Shown piece after piece: positions 25,626 through 33,372 of a DNA stretch of 64,000 nucleotides (positions are counted from its first letter, which is position 1; each line of letters opens with the position of its first letter). The notes beneath the pieces were generated by a model. That model saw only the letters and a list, made by a program, of their open reading frames with translations, made no database searches and was not told the DNA's origin. Origin of the DNA: JALYXS01 sp051003795 (lineage in GTDB: Bacteria > Acidobacteriota > Terriglobia > Bryobacterales > Bryobacteraceae); assembly GCA_051003795.1 (NCBI GenBank), contig JBPCKZ010000201.1, positions 1 to 64,000 on the forward strand. The letters are read 5' to 3'. Position numbers and translations under genes: made by a program.

Positions 25626-26554
25626 CTAAACCGGAACAGCTTTTTCGCTGTCTCTCCGCGGATTTTGTCGCGCGCTTCTTCCGTCGCGAAATCGAACATA
25701 TCTTGAAAAACCTGCGAAGCCTTGCGAAACTCCTCCATGTTCATGCCCAGGCCGCCCCACATCATGCGATCCGGGCCGAACGCCTCGAACGCGGCGCGCA
25801 CAATGTCCTTCGCATCCGAGTATGGAAATCCCTCTTTCGACGAGTAGTTCACGCCCGAATATTTCATGTACACGCGCGGCAGTTTGGCAAGCTTCAGAAC
25901 GGTCTGGTACTCGGCGGGCGTCCCCTGGCCGGCTCGCGCCAAGTGATCCAAAATTACGGGCACATCGCCGAACGCCGCCGCGAGCTCTCCAATTTGCGGC
26001 GCGTAGTAAGGCATGAAATGCATCTGCACCGCGATCTTGAGATCTTGCGCCTTGCGCCAGGTGTCCTTCATCGCGGGCGCGCGCAAATCGCGATCGTGAA
26101 TGGGACCGGATGGCAGCGGCGGCTTTCCGGCGGCGCGCACCTCATGAATGCGGATGGCCACGATGCGCCCGGGAAATCTTTTTACTAGCGCTTCCATGCG
26201 GGCGGGCGTATCTTTCGCGACCGGATCGAACAGGCACGTGCCCTTGAAAAATCCGGGCGAAGGCTCGTGCGTGAAGACATATTCGAGCTCGCGGTGATCG
26301 TCCTGATACGGCTCCGGGTGCACCACGACGACGCGATCGATCCGCGCTTGGCGCACGAACCGGATGTAATCGTCGAACGATATCGCCGGCGGCTTGTAAG
26401 TGGCGTTTGGATGGTACGGGAAGTTCTTTTGATCGGGGAGAAATAAGTGGACTTGCGTATCGATTAGCGGATGCTTCGCGCTCGCGAAGATCCGCGATGC
26501 CGCGACGCCGGCCAGCAAGCCGCGCCGAGTCACTTCGAAGGTCTCATTTCGCAA
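25622..26554 (-). CDS. Amidohydrolase-2 family protein, exported (lactonase-like)
   Basis: A 310-residue TIM-barrel metal hydrolase. The N-terminus (TRRGLLAGVAAS) is a likely Tat leader. Then IDTQVHLFLPD (D-x-Q-V-H in place of H-x-H), RIVAIRIHEVRA, VQMHFMPYY (His), VILDHLARAG (His) and FGPDRMMWGGLGMN near the end. It resembles Amidohydro_2 proteins such as fuconolactonase-type enzymes acting on sugar lactones. The TTG at 26554 overlaps the GH127 stop by 11 bp; a GTG at 26533 is an alternative. Its place after a GH127 gene supports a role in pentose or sugar-acid use. Confidence 0.82.
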   Translation of the reverse strand: MRNETFEVTRRGLLAGVAASRIFASAKHPLIDTQVHLFLPDQKNFPYHPNATYKPPAISFDDYIRFVRQARIDRVVVVHPEPYQDDHRELEYVFTHEPSPGFFKGTCLFDPVAKDTPARMEALVKRFPGRIVAIRIHEVRAAGKPPLPSGPIHDRDLRAPAMKDTWRKAQDLKIAVQMHFMPYYAPQIGELAAAFGDVPVILDHLARAGQGTPAEYQTVLKLAKLPRVYMKYSGVNYSSKEGFPYSDAKDIVRAAFEAFGPDRMMWGGLGMNMEEFRKASQVFQDMFDFATEEARDKIRGETAKKLFRFS

Positions 26555-28466
26555 GTACCGGAAACGCCGTGATGCGCAGCTTCGCGGCCCCGTAAGGAAT
26601 CAGCGTTAACTCTTCCAGCCCTTGTTTGCTCTTCACTGGCGATAGCGGCAGCGGACCGGCCGAGCCGTCGACCAACTTCCAGTCCGGGATCCTGCGGCCC
26701 TTCACTTGTAGTTCAACGGGGGTGCCCTCCGGCGTGAACGGATTGTCGCCCATCTTCCGCACCGAAAGCGTAATCGAGCGCGCGGGATCGGTCGCATCGA
26801 TCGCCAAACCATAGTTCCATGCCGATTTCGGATCGACTTCCCAATCCGCCGTTTGCCCTTTATCCCGCAGCTTTTTCCATTTCTCGCCGATCTTCAATGC
26901 ATACACCAGCGGTCCGCGCTCCACCGCGACCGAATTGCGATACCACTGGGAAACACCGACCGGCATCGGAAAGTCGATCTCCACCACGTCGCCTTTGCGC
27001 CACTCCCGCGCAATCGCATGGAAGCTCGCGGGACGGATCTGGCGCTGCTTGAAACCATTCACGGCGATCGACGCTCCGTAAGTCCATCTAGGAATGCGGA
27101 GTTGCAACGAAAACTTGACCGGAACTTCCGGATTCACCGTTAGTTTGATGTGTTCGCGGAACGGATATTCGGTATCTTCCGCGATCGAGAGCTTGACGCC
27201 TTGAACGGTGGCATGGACTTCACTCGGCGCATATGCGATTGCCGCGAGGCCGCCGTCGCGATTCGCCATCCACAGCGATTCCGTGAACTTCGGCCAGCCT
27301 TGATGATAGTTCGCCGCGCAGCAACCGAAGTTCGGCTCCAGACCGAACAAATTCGATTCCGCGTTGTTGGTGGTCCACTCGCGCGGATTGATATCGGCCA
27401 GAACTTGATTCGGTTGTTGATCGTATTGATGCGCCCACATGTCCGAGGTGATCGCCGCGGGCAATGGATTGTAAGCGATCTTTTCGAGGCGGTCGCCCAA
27501 CGCGGGATCCCCCAGAATCGATATCAAATTCTCCAGCGAAAACATGTTTTCGACAACGGCGCACAGCTCGGTTCCTTGCGACGGATCGAGGCCGGCATAG
27601 TGCTCATCGCCACTGTGCACGCCGTTCGGCAGCAAATGGTAGCGGTCCAGTTCGGTCAACATCCGGTAGATCGCTTGCCGGTCCGACTCGTCGTTCGAGA
27701 CAAGCGAATACACGGCCGCGGTCTTCAACGCCATCGCGTTGTTCACGACGTGCGTTTTAAGATTCGTATCCTTTTTTGCCATTTTCCCGGTGTAGGTGAA
27801 ATTAGCGAACTGCTGTTTCCAGTCGTAACCCTGGTGGGCCAGAGCGGTCGCGAGATCAAGCAGCTTCGGATCGTGATTCCGGCGATAGAGCCAAACAATG
27901 CTGAGGACCTCATCGCCCCAGCGGTAAACGGCCCATTTTTGCAGCGGATTCTCGGCGAGAGTCTTTGCCTGATACTCGAAATATTTTTCCATTACGGGGA
28001 TCACGCGCGGATCCCCCGTTGCCTCCCGATATTGGGTCAGCACTTTCAGCATGACCATGTTCGGCCACCAGTCTTTGTTTTTTTCGGGACCGATCGAGCC
28101 ATCGGGGCGTTGATGCTCGAGCGTCCAATCGACCCACTTGCGAGCTTTCGCAATCAGCACGGGATCGTCGAGCAGATACGCCAGCGGAACGAGTCCATCC
28201 AGATAATACGGGCCGCGCTCCCAACTTTCGCCGGTTCCTCCGAGCCAGCCGCTGTTGGAAGAGAGGTCCGGCCAGAATTCGTCGATGTGTCCGGTCAATC
28301 CCGCGGCTTGAATCTTTAGTTGCCGCAGAAGCCAGCCGCGCGGCTTCACGGCGGTTAACGGGAGAGGCTCGAAACGCGCGCCTAGACGCGGAGAAACGAG
28401 AGGCGGCTGTTCACTCTGCCCCGGCAAACCAGCCGCCAGAAGGAAAAGGAGAATGGGGGCCTTCAC
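26544..28466 (-). CDS. GH127 (DUF1680) beta-L-arabinofuranosidase-like enzyme, secreted
   Basis: A 640-residue protein. The signal peptide is about 1-18 and an (alpha/alpha)6 barrel follows. Candidate catalytic residues are Glu300 in GTELCAVVE and Cys382/Cys383 in NFGCCAANYHQG, matching the unusual Cys nucleophile and Glu acid of GH127. DEHYAGLDPSQG and WTTNNAESNLFG are further family landmarks. The C-terminal beta-sandwich ends RITAFPVLAK. It likely removes L-arabinofuranose from plant glycoproteins or pectic chains. It overlaps the downstream amidohydrolase gene. Confidence 0.88.
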   Translation of the reverse strand: MKAPILLFLLAAGLPGQSEQPPLVSPRLGARFEPLPLTAVKPRGWLLRQLKIQAAGLTGHIDEFWPDLSSNSGWLGGTGESWERGPYYLDGLVPLAYLLDDPVLIAKARKWVDWTLEHQRPDGSIGPEKNKDWWPNMVMLKVLTQYREATGDPRVIPVMEKYFEYQAKTLAENPLQKWAVYRWGDEVLSIVWLYRRNHDPKLLDLATALAHQGYDWKQQFANFTYTGKMAKKDTNLKTHVVNNAMALKTAAVYSLVSNDESDRQAIYRMLTELDRYHLLPNGVHSGDEHYAGLDPSQGTELCAVVENMFSLENLISILGDPALGDRLEKIAYNPLPAAITSDMWAHQYDQQPNQVLADINPREWTTNNAESNLFGLEPNFGCCAANYHQGWPKFTESLWMANRDGGLAAIAYAPSEVHATVQGVKLSIAEDTEYPFREHIKLTVNPEVPVKFSLQLRIPRWTYGASIAVNGFKQRQIRPASFHAIAREWRKGDVVEIDFPMPVGVSQWYRNSVAVERGPLVYALKIGEKWKKLRDKGQTADWEVDPKSAWNYGLAIDATDPARSITLSVRKMGDNPFTPEGTPVELQVKGRRIPDWKLVDGSAGPLPLSPVKSKQGLEELTLIPYGAAKLRITAFPVLAK

Positions 28467-28478
28467 GCAAACATCGTA

Positions 28479-29032
28479 TCAAGGTGTTTCATCGGCCACG
28501 CAGCGGAAGCCCACGGTTCCCGCCCGGTCCTTTGATGGCGCCATCAATAGCAGCTTGCCGTGCTCGTTTAGTTTATAGGACTGCGGGAAATACCATTTCG
28601 ATCCTTGCGGCCGATAGTAACTCCCGCCTCGCAGAATGCCCGCGCGTGTATGCTCGTCTTGATATTCGTCGGTCCATTGCCAGACATTCCCCACCAGATC
28701 CTGCATGCCAAAAGGACTCGCGCCGCGAGCATGCGCGTTCACGGCATCGGGCGAGCGTAGATTGCGGTCTTTATCCGGCGCGGGCACGGCGTCGGGATTC
28801 CAGTCGTTGCCCCACGGATATAGCCGCCCGTCGGTTCCCTGCCCGGCGTACTGCCACTCCCATTCATGCGGCAAGCGCTTTCCCGCCCAAGCGGCGTAAG
28901 CGCGCGCGTCTTCGAGCGAGACCCACGTGACCGGCTTGTTTTCCCAACCCGCGGGGTAGGCGCCGTTGGTCCAGTCTTTCAGGAAATTGTGGTCGTCCTT
29001 GGGATGGTACTGTACTGCGTCCAGAAACGTCT
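28479..29032 (-). pseudogene. 3' part of a TIM-barrel/FGE-like gene split by the IS element
   Basis: The frame from 29032 reads KTFLDAVQYHPKDDHNF, PAGWENKPVTWVSLEDARAYA, KRLPHEWEWQYAGQGTDG, GMQDLVGNVWQWTDEY, ILRGGSYYRP and GTVGFRCVADETP. This is the C-terminal part of a formylglycine-generating-enzyme/SUMF1 (FGE-sulfatase) domain. It lacks its own start and its N-terminal half, which lie across the element at 31501-33073. The sulfatase-modifying domain fold is used by many other enzymes, so true FGE activity is not implied. It can be expressed only if an internal start is used, for example at 28874. Confidence 0.9.
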
Positions 29033-29040
29033 TGAATTCG
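29033..29040. repeat. 8-bp target site duplication, left copy
   Basis: TGAATTCG directly precedes the left terminal repeat and is repeated at 31501-31508 directly after the right terminal repeat. It is a direct 8-bp duplication, marking the insertion of the 29041-31500 element. Confidence 0.95.
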
Positions 29041-29061
29041 GGTAGTGGGTCAGTTTGAATT
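29041..29061 (+). repeat. Left terminal inverted repeat (IRL), 21 bp
   Basis: Begins GGTAGTGGGTCAG and is a perfect inverse match over 21 bp to 31480-31500. Beyond the 21 bp, both ends share a subterminal CTTGACAG that may serve as an inward-facing -35 box. Confidence 0.95.
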
Positions 29062-29079
29062 GTAATTAACCCATTGTCC

Positions 29080-29107
29080 TTGACAGGTCACGCACAAATA
29101 TGATACA
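29080..29107 (+). promoter_or_regulatory. Candidate inward promoter at the left end of the element
   Basis: TTGACA (29080-29085), a perfect -35 match, is followed at 16 bp by GATACA (29102-29107). It would drive the protease gene. It overlaps the ATG at 29100, which suggests a downstream start such as GTG 29172, preceded by GGAGGAG. Confidence 0.4.
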
Positions 29108-30053
29108 GGTGGATTCACGCATCGGCAATTGTCCGAAATACAGGTTAGTCCTTGCGGAGGAGCCGCCGCCCGTGAATGTTCCAGATGAGCTTAGGAAATG
29201 CGTCGTGTTTCTCGCTTTCCAAAAGGCTGATGGTTTAACTCATCTTGCTGGTACGGGATTCTGTGTTCATAGATCGGTAAGTAAATTTCGTAGGTATCAA
29301 TATTTAGTCACGGCTAGGCATGTGATTGATGGAATCCGTGATTTAGGGTTGGACAGAGTATTAATAAGGCTAAATATCGAGGATGGCAGGTCAACATGGC
29401 TAGAGTCATCCCTAAGAGACTGGGTTTTTCATCCCTCTGAGCCGGAGGTTGACGTCGCGATAGTCAGAATAACTATTCTGGAACCAATGGACCATGCATC
29501 GTATCCACTTGAGTCCATCGTCACTCAAGAGTTTCTTAGAGAGAACTCAATAGGTCCAGGAGAAGAGGTATTTGTAACCGGGTTATTTGTGCACCACTTT
29601 GGGTTGTCATCAAACATTCCCATAGTGCTCGCTGGTAACATAGCAGCCCTTCCGATTGAGAAGGTACAGACAGAGAAAGGGCTGATTGACGCCTACTTAG
29701 TCGAGGCTCGATCTATTGGCGGGATTAGCGGATCTCCCGTGTTCTTGCATATGGGGTTGGTCCGGCATGTGGATGGGCAGGTTAGATTTTTGCAGGCTAG
29801 TACTTCCACAAACTTGATAGGGAGCAGCGTGTACCTCATGGGGCTGGTGCATGGGCATTTTGGATCTAAAGAATCAGATTTGGATACTTCTTCTTTAGAT
29901 TCCGGCTCCGATCATGACAAGATAAATGCTGGCATTGCAATAGTTGTTCCTATCTGGAAAGTGATTGAAGTCGTCTCGCAAACACGTCTGCGAAAAGAAG
30001 AAGACGAGGCGGACGAAGCGGAACAACAAAAGAACCTGCCCGTCATGGATTAG
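29100..30053 (+). CDS. Trypsin-like serine protease, passenger of the IS element
   Basis: A 317-residue protein with a chymotrypsin/HtrA-like catalytic triad: His74 in YLVTARHVIDG, Asp118 in EVDVAIVRI and Ser212 in GGISGSPVF (numbering from the ATG at 29100). GTGFCVH before the His is the usual strand. There is no signal peptide or membrane segment, so it is predicted to be cytoplasmic. The C-terminus is an acidic/charged tail (RKEEDEADEAEQQKN) with no PDZ domain. The start may lie further in, for example GTG 29172. It ends two bases before the convergent transposase. What a protease does for the element is unknown; defence or regulator cleavage are guesses. Confidence 0.8.
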   Translation: MIQVDSRIGNCPKYRLVLAEEPPPVNVPDELRKCVVFLAFQKADGLTHLAGTGFCVHRSVSKFRRYQYLVTARHVIDGIRDLGLDRVLIRLNIEDGRSTWLESSLRDWVFHPSEPEVDVAIVRITILEPMDHASYPLESIVTQEFLRENSIGPGEEVFVTGLFVHHFGLSSNIPIVLAGNIAALPIEKVQTEKGLIDAYLVEARSIGGISGSPVFLHMGLVRHVDGQVRFLQASTSTNLIGSSVYLMGLVHGHFGSKESDLDTSSLDSGSDHDKINAGIAIVVPIWKVIEVVSQTRLRKEEDEADEAEQQKNLPVMD

Positions 30054-30055
30054 CG

Positions 30056-30893
30056 CTATCCCAGCAGCGTTATCATTTCCTCGATCGACCACAGACGATC
30101 TGAGACTCCAGCCTGCATAGCCGGAGAGACCCTTATTGTCTGATGGATTTTGCAGTAATTGTAATGAAAATAGTGAACGGATAGCATTGCAACATGATTC
30201 TCGATCTTCTTTGAAAATGCATTTGTCAGTCGGGTAAAGCGCCGCATGGACAATCCTCATAGTCAAATTCTGGCGCTCCACGTGGCTTGTAGAAATCTGT
30301 GATCGATCTGGATTACCGGACACTACGGTTTTCTTGCAGCCGGTGCAAACTGCTGGGCTGTAGCGCTTCTCTTCCGTAGTGTCGTTTCCGTACATCTTGA
30401 CCAGCATGGCGTAATCAATCTCGCCAGCGAAAGCATCGGCAACGGCGGTCAGGTAAGGTTTATGGCCGTCTGTAGTGAGTTGAACGCGAGTAGAGAGACG
30501 GATAGCAAGATCCTGGATGAACTGAGTAGCTGATCCGGTGTCCCGGCTTCCAACCATCCAGCATGGGACAAGTTTAGTGTCACGGTCGATAGCAACCCAT
30601 GTCCAAACGGAGCCAACCGCGCCAACTTGATCTTTCATCTTGGCTGGAACGTTCTTGTCCTTGGCGTAAACGAACGACCAGATCTCATCGACTTGAATGT
30701 TTTTGAGCGGCAGGTTTCGAAGGTTTCGATCCATGAAATCAGAGCAAGCGGCCCCGAGTTCAACCAGCAGCTTGGCGATGGTGTTCTTCGCAACGCCAGT
30801 CATGCGAACAGTAGAGCGGATCGAGCAGCCCTCAATCAGAGCCGAAACCACCGCAACCCGCTTGGCGGGCTTACATCGCTTCAGGCGTAACAT
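30056..30893 (-). pseudogene. IS1-family DDE transposase, frameshifted
   Basis: The frame from ATG 30893 has a helix-turn-helix (SIRSTVRMTGVAKNTIAKLL), then Asp69 in VDEIWSF, Asp142 in TTDGHKPY and Glu206 in SHVERQNL, so the DDE triad is present. After TMR the family continues MSMRRFTRLTNAFSKK; this occurs only in another frame and ends in SIEEMITLLG at 30056. One extra A at 30252/30253 (ATTG for ATG on the coding strand) causes the shift. Without it the protein would be 278 aa. The N-terminal zinc-finger part of IS1 InsA is absent; the adjacent zinc-ribbon ORF may stand in for it (inference). Confidence 0.85.
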
Positions 30894-30923
30894 TGCTGGA
30901 TTTTGAAGGCGGAACGTATCGCG

Positions 30924-31151
30924 TCACTCCGTTTTTCGGCTCTCAAAATGACCCAACTCACCGGCTTTGTATACATGGGAGTGCGTGCAGTTCGGACACA
31001 CAACCATGACCCCACCCAACGATCCCGGCATAATCTTAGTTACGCCACGGCTGGGATCAGGTGCCACGATGATCGAGTTATTACACACCACGCAATGAAC
31101 ACCGAAGTACCACTCTCCGGGAACAATTTGTCGTATTGGCTCTTCGGGCAT
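30924..31151 (-). CDS. Small zinc-ribbon protein of the element
   Basis: A 75-residue protein with CVVC (about residues 20-23) and CPNC (about 52-55), spaced as in a four-Cys zinc ribbon, ending HVYKAGELGHFESR. It lies between the KGG-type gene and the transposase on the same strand. It might supply the DNA-binding zinc finger that IS1 InsA normally carries. No family name recognised. Confidence 0.6.
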   Translation of the reverse strand: MPEEPIRQIVPGEWYFGVHCVVCNNSIIVAPDPSRGVTKIMPGSLGGVMVVCPNCTHSHVYKAGELGHFESRKTE

Positions 31152-31159
31152 TTAAATCG

Positions 31160-31432
31160 CTATTTTCCCCATGGTGCCCTAGCCGCTTTCGTTGCGATCT
31201 GCGAACGCTTTTTCGGCGTGAGCGCTACCGCTCTTGCTTTACCGCCTTTTAAACCGCCAAGCCGTCCGAGTTCCACGGCGGCGGGGTTTTTCTTTGGGCC
31301 TTCAACTTCGATATCGGCGGAGTCCGTCACGGCGGCGGATTCTGTCGGAACTTGGCCGGTTGACTCAAGCATTATCTGATACGCGAGCATGTTCGGATCT
31401 CTCGGGCGCTTCTTTCTTGACGGGTCAGGCAT
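31160..31432 (-). CDS. Small KGG-motif basic protein of the element
   Basis: A 90-residue protein. The C-terminal half AAVELGRLGGLKGGKARAVAL and PKKRSQIATKAA is a Gly-Lys-rich repeat motif of the kind seen in small proteins of unknown function near transposases. The N-terminus is charged and proline-rich. It is the first gene of the minus-strand group of the element. Nucleic-acid binding is plausible from its basic composition only. Confidence 0.6.
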   Translation of the reverse strand: MPDPSRKKRPRDPNMLAYQIMLESTGQVPTESAAVTDSADIEVEGPKKNPAAVELGRLGGLKGGKARAVALTPKKRSQIATKAARAPWGK

Positions 31433-31440
31433 GGCTGATA

Positions 31441-31470
31441 CTAGTATGGCAAGCCGGGTTTATCTGTCAA
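31441..31470 (-). promoter_or_regulatory. Candidate inward promoter at the right end of the element
   Basis: On the minus strand, TTGACA (31465-31470) is followed at 18 bp by TACTAG (31441-31446), just before the ATG at 31432. It would drive the KGG, zinc-ribbon and transposase genes. The -35 is perfect; the -10 is weak. Confidence 0.45.
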
Positions 31471-31479
31471 GCCCAAGAA

Positions 31480-31500
31480 AATTCAAACTGACCCACTACC
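31480..31500 (-). repeat. Right terminal inverted repeat (IRR), 21 bp
   Basis: Ends ...CTGACCCACTACC and is the exact reverse complement of 29041-29061. It is followed directly by the second target copy TGAATTCG at 31501-31508. Confidence 0.95.
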
Positions 31501-33073
31501 TGAATTCGAGATTCGTTACGGGATACCGGTCGATGTAGAACGGCTTGATAGCCACGGTGTTGCGGTGTTCCCGCCTGGGCGAATCTTCTCCCGGATACTG
31601 CACATCCACGCCGATTTGATTCTCGCCTTCGATCTCGATTCCCGAGACTTCGAATAAGAAATTCGCGCCGGGGATGCGGATCATTCCGGCGGGCGCCTCG
31701 GTACGCGGCTTTGTCGATGGAATGGCGATAAGCGTCTGCGCGAGAACGCGGCGCTCTCGCGAGAAGCTATCGAGGTGCACGCGGTTGAGCTGTTTCATCC
31801 CGCTCAGAAATTGCCGCAGCCCGGGCATCGCCGGCGCCGCATCCACGGCGAGCAGCGCTCCATATCCGTTCGCTTCAATCTCGAAGCTTAAGATCCCGTC
31901 CGCGGGCGTGAGCTCCGTGCCATGCCACAAATCGAAATACTTCTTCCCGTCGGCAGGCATGCGGATCTGTTCGCCGCGCGCATCGAACTCGTTCTTGTTG
32001 ACGATCGTCCAAACCGTTTGCCCGGGCCCCGGCCACTTGCTTGCATACACGCCGTACTGGAGCGTCGGGGTGTGCGGTTCCCAATCGGCGCTAGCCAATT
32101 CCGGCGCGAACTGGCGTTCGATTTTAGCGATCCGCCGTACCGTTTCGGAATCGCGCGGCGTCATTTCGTTCCAGATGCCCCAGATGTTTTCCCACGTTTC
32201 CATGCCGACGCCGTTAAAGAACGCGTATTGCAGATCGACATTCTTATCGCGTTGCCAGCGGTCCGAAATGTTGGTCATGTGGCGGGGTTCGAGCCACTTG
32301 TACTTCGACACCAATTCAACCGCCGGGCGGCCCGGCGGCGGAGCCGCACCCGCGGGCACGGCCTGGCCCCAGTTCATGTTGTTGTAAGCGAGCGCCTCGT
32401 CCACGTTCAGCGCTTCCGGCTCGAACGCCAGCGGATGCCCGGTCTTGTCCGAAGCGATCCGATACTCGCGCGGAACCGCGCCCATGGTATCTCCGTTGAT
32501 ACCGTCCGCGCCCACTTCAGCCAGTTCCTCCGCGAGCGCCTGCGATTCCGGCTTGCCTACGTCGCGCGTGCCTTGGTCCCACAGCATCATCGGAAACAAA
32601 ACGCGAACGCCGCGACGGTGAAAATCGGCGATCATTCGGCGGATTCCCGGAATCCCGCCGGGCATATCGCGAAAATGATCGAACTGGCTTCGGTCGTCGA
32701 TGCCGATGTTCGGATAAGTGTGCCAGACCAGCACCGCATCGATTCCGCCGTAGCGTTCTTGGAGATCGTCGAGGTAACGATCAACCGTATACCTGCCCGC
32801 AACCGGATCGTAAAAATAGCGATCTTCGATCATCATCTGCGGCTGCATGAAACTGCTCTGCGTCCATTTCAGCTCGGGACGGTCGTACTCGGAGCCGCGG
32901 TAGCCGATCCGCTTGCGATACTCCATGCGCCAGTGCTTCATGTCGGCGATCCACTTGGGGAAATCGGCGGGCGTGGCGGGACCGGCGAAGTGATAGCCTT
33001 CGGGCCGCACGGCAGGATCTTGCGCGGCGGCGATGCCGGCGAATATAAACGCGGCTAGTAAGAGTTGCTTCAA
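31501..33073 (-). pseudogene. 5' part of a TIM-barrel/FGE-like gene split by the IS element
   Basis: Starts with TTG at 33073. A signal peptide (about 1-17) precedes a large domain with YDRPELKWTQSSFMQPQMM, RYGGIDAVLVWHTYP, GVRVLFPMMLWDQGT, EVGADGINGDTMGAVP and YNNMNWGQ. These suggest an (alpha/beta)8 glycosidase-like barrel, family not identified. After it comes the start of an FGE/SUMF1 domain (MIRIPGANFLFEV, FYIDRYPVTNLEF). The element adds one Arg codon and a stop (TAG in its terminal repeat), giving a truncated 525-residue product. Joined to 29032-28479, the frame is exactly 709 codons including stop. Confidence 0.88.
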
Positions 33074-33335
33074 GTGAATGCGCCTACTTCAAAACATGAT
33101 CCCAACCAGCACGTCGACTTGATTCTGAACCGATTGCACGGAGAACCCGTGCATGCCAAATTCGTTCGTCCGCCCATGGATTTCCGGGACAAGAAGTACC
33201 GCAACGAAAATGCAGGACGGGACGACTCGCATACGCTTGATTTCGAAAGAGGCACGTTTCGCTCCACAACGGGGCTGGTTCCGGAAAACTGGGGCCGCAT
33301 CGGCGCGGGCGCGCCGCTTCCGGTTTCGATATAAT
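33074..33335 (+). promoter_or_regulatory. Intergenic region with candidate -10 box at 33330-33335
   Basis: The ~300-bp spacer between the divergent split gene and the TIGR03118-type gene. I see no convincing gene; an 89-codon frame at 33065-33334 lacks coding character. TATAAT at 33330-33335 lies 37 bp before the ATG at 33373 and is a good -10 candidate, with a weak -35. Confidence 0.4.
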
Positions 33336-33372
33336 CTTGTCCACCTAGTGTCGCAGGAGGCACCATTACACC

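Larger units (their letters stand above)
29041..31500. mobile_element. IS1-family insertion element with protease passenger gene (2,460 bp)
   Basis: The element is bounded by perfect 21-bp inverted repeats starting GGTAGTGGG and flanked by an 8-bp direct target duplication. On the minus strand it has a KGG-type small protein, a zinc-ribbon small protein and a DDE transposase. On the plus strand it has a trypsin-like protease gene. Its base composition and codon choice are visibly AT-richer than the surroundings. It is inserted in a TIM-barrel/FGE-like gene. IS1-type elements usually carry only transposase genes, so the protease looks like a passenger. The transposase is frameshifted, so this copy is probably immobile unless helped in trans. 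Confidence 0.9.

Noticed and set aside
28479..28874. A separate small FGE-like gene starting at ATG 28874
   Set aside because: Homology continues upstream in the same frame to the element boundary at 29032, so the ATG is internal to the split gene.
30056..30893. Programmed ribosomal frameshift in the transposase
   Set aside because: The shift is near the C-terminus, after the DDE triad, with no A-rich slippery heptamer or obvious stimulator. A single-base insertion is simpler.
33065..33334. An 89-codon frame between the split gene and the TIGR03118 gene
   Set aside because: No ribosome site, no family resemblance, and it overlaps the start of the minus-strand gene; a minus-strand frame of similar size overlaps it.
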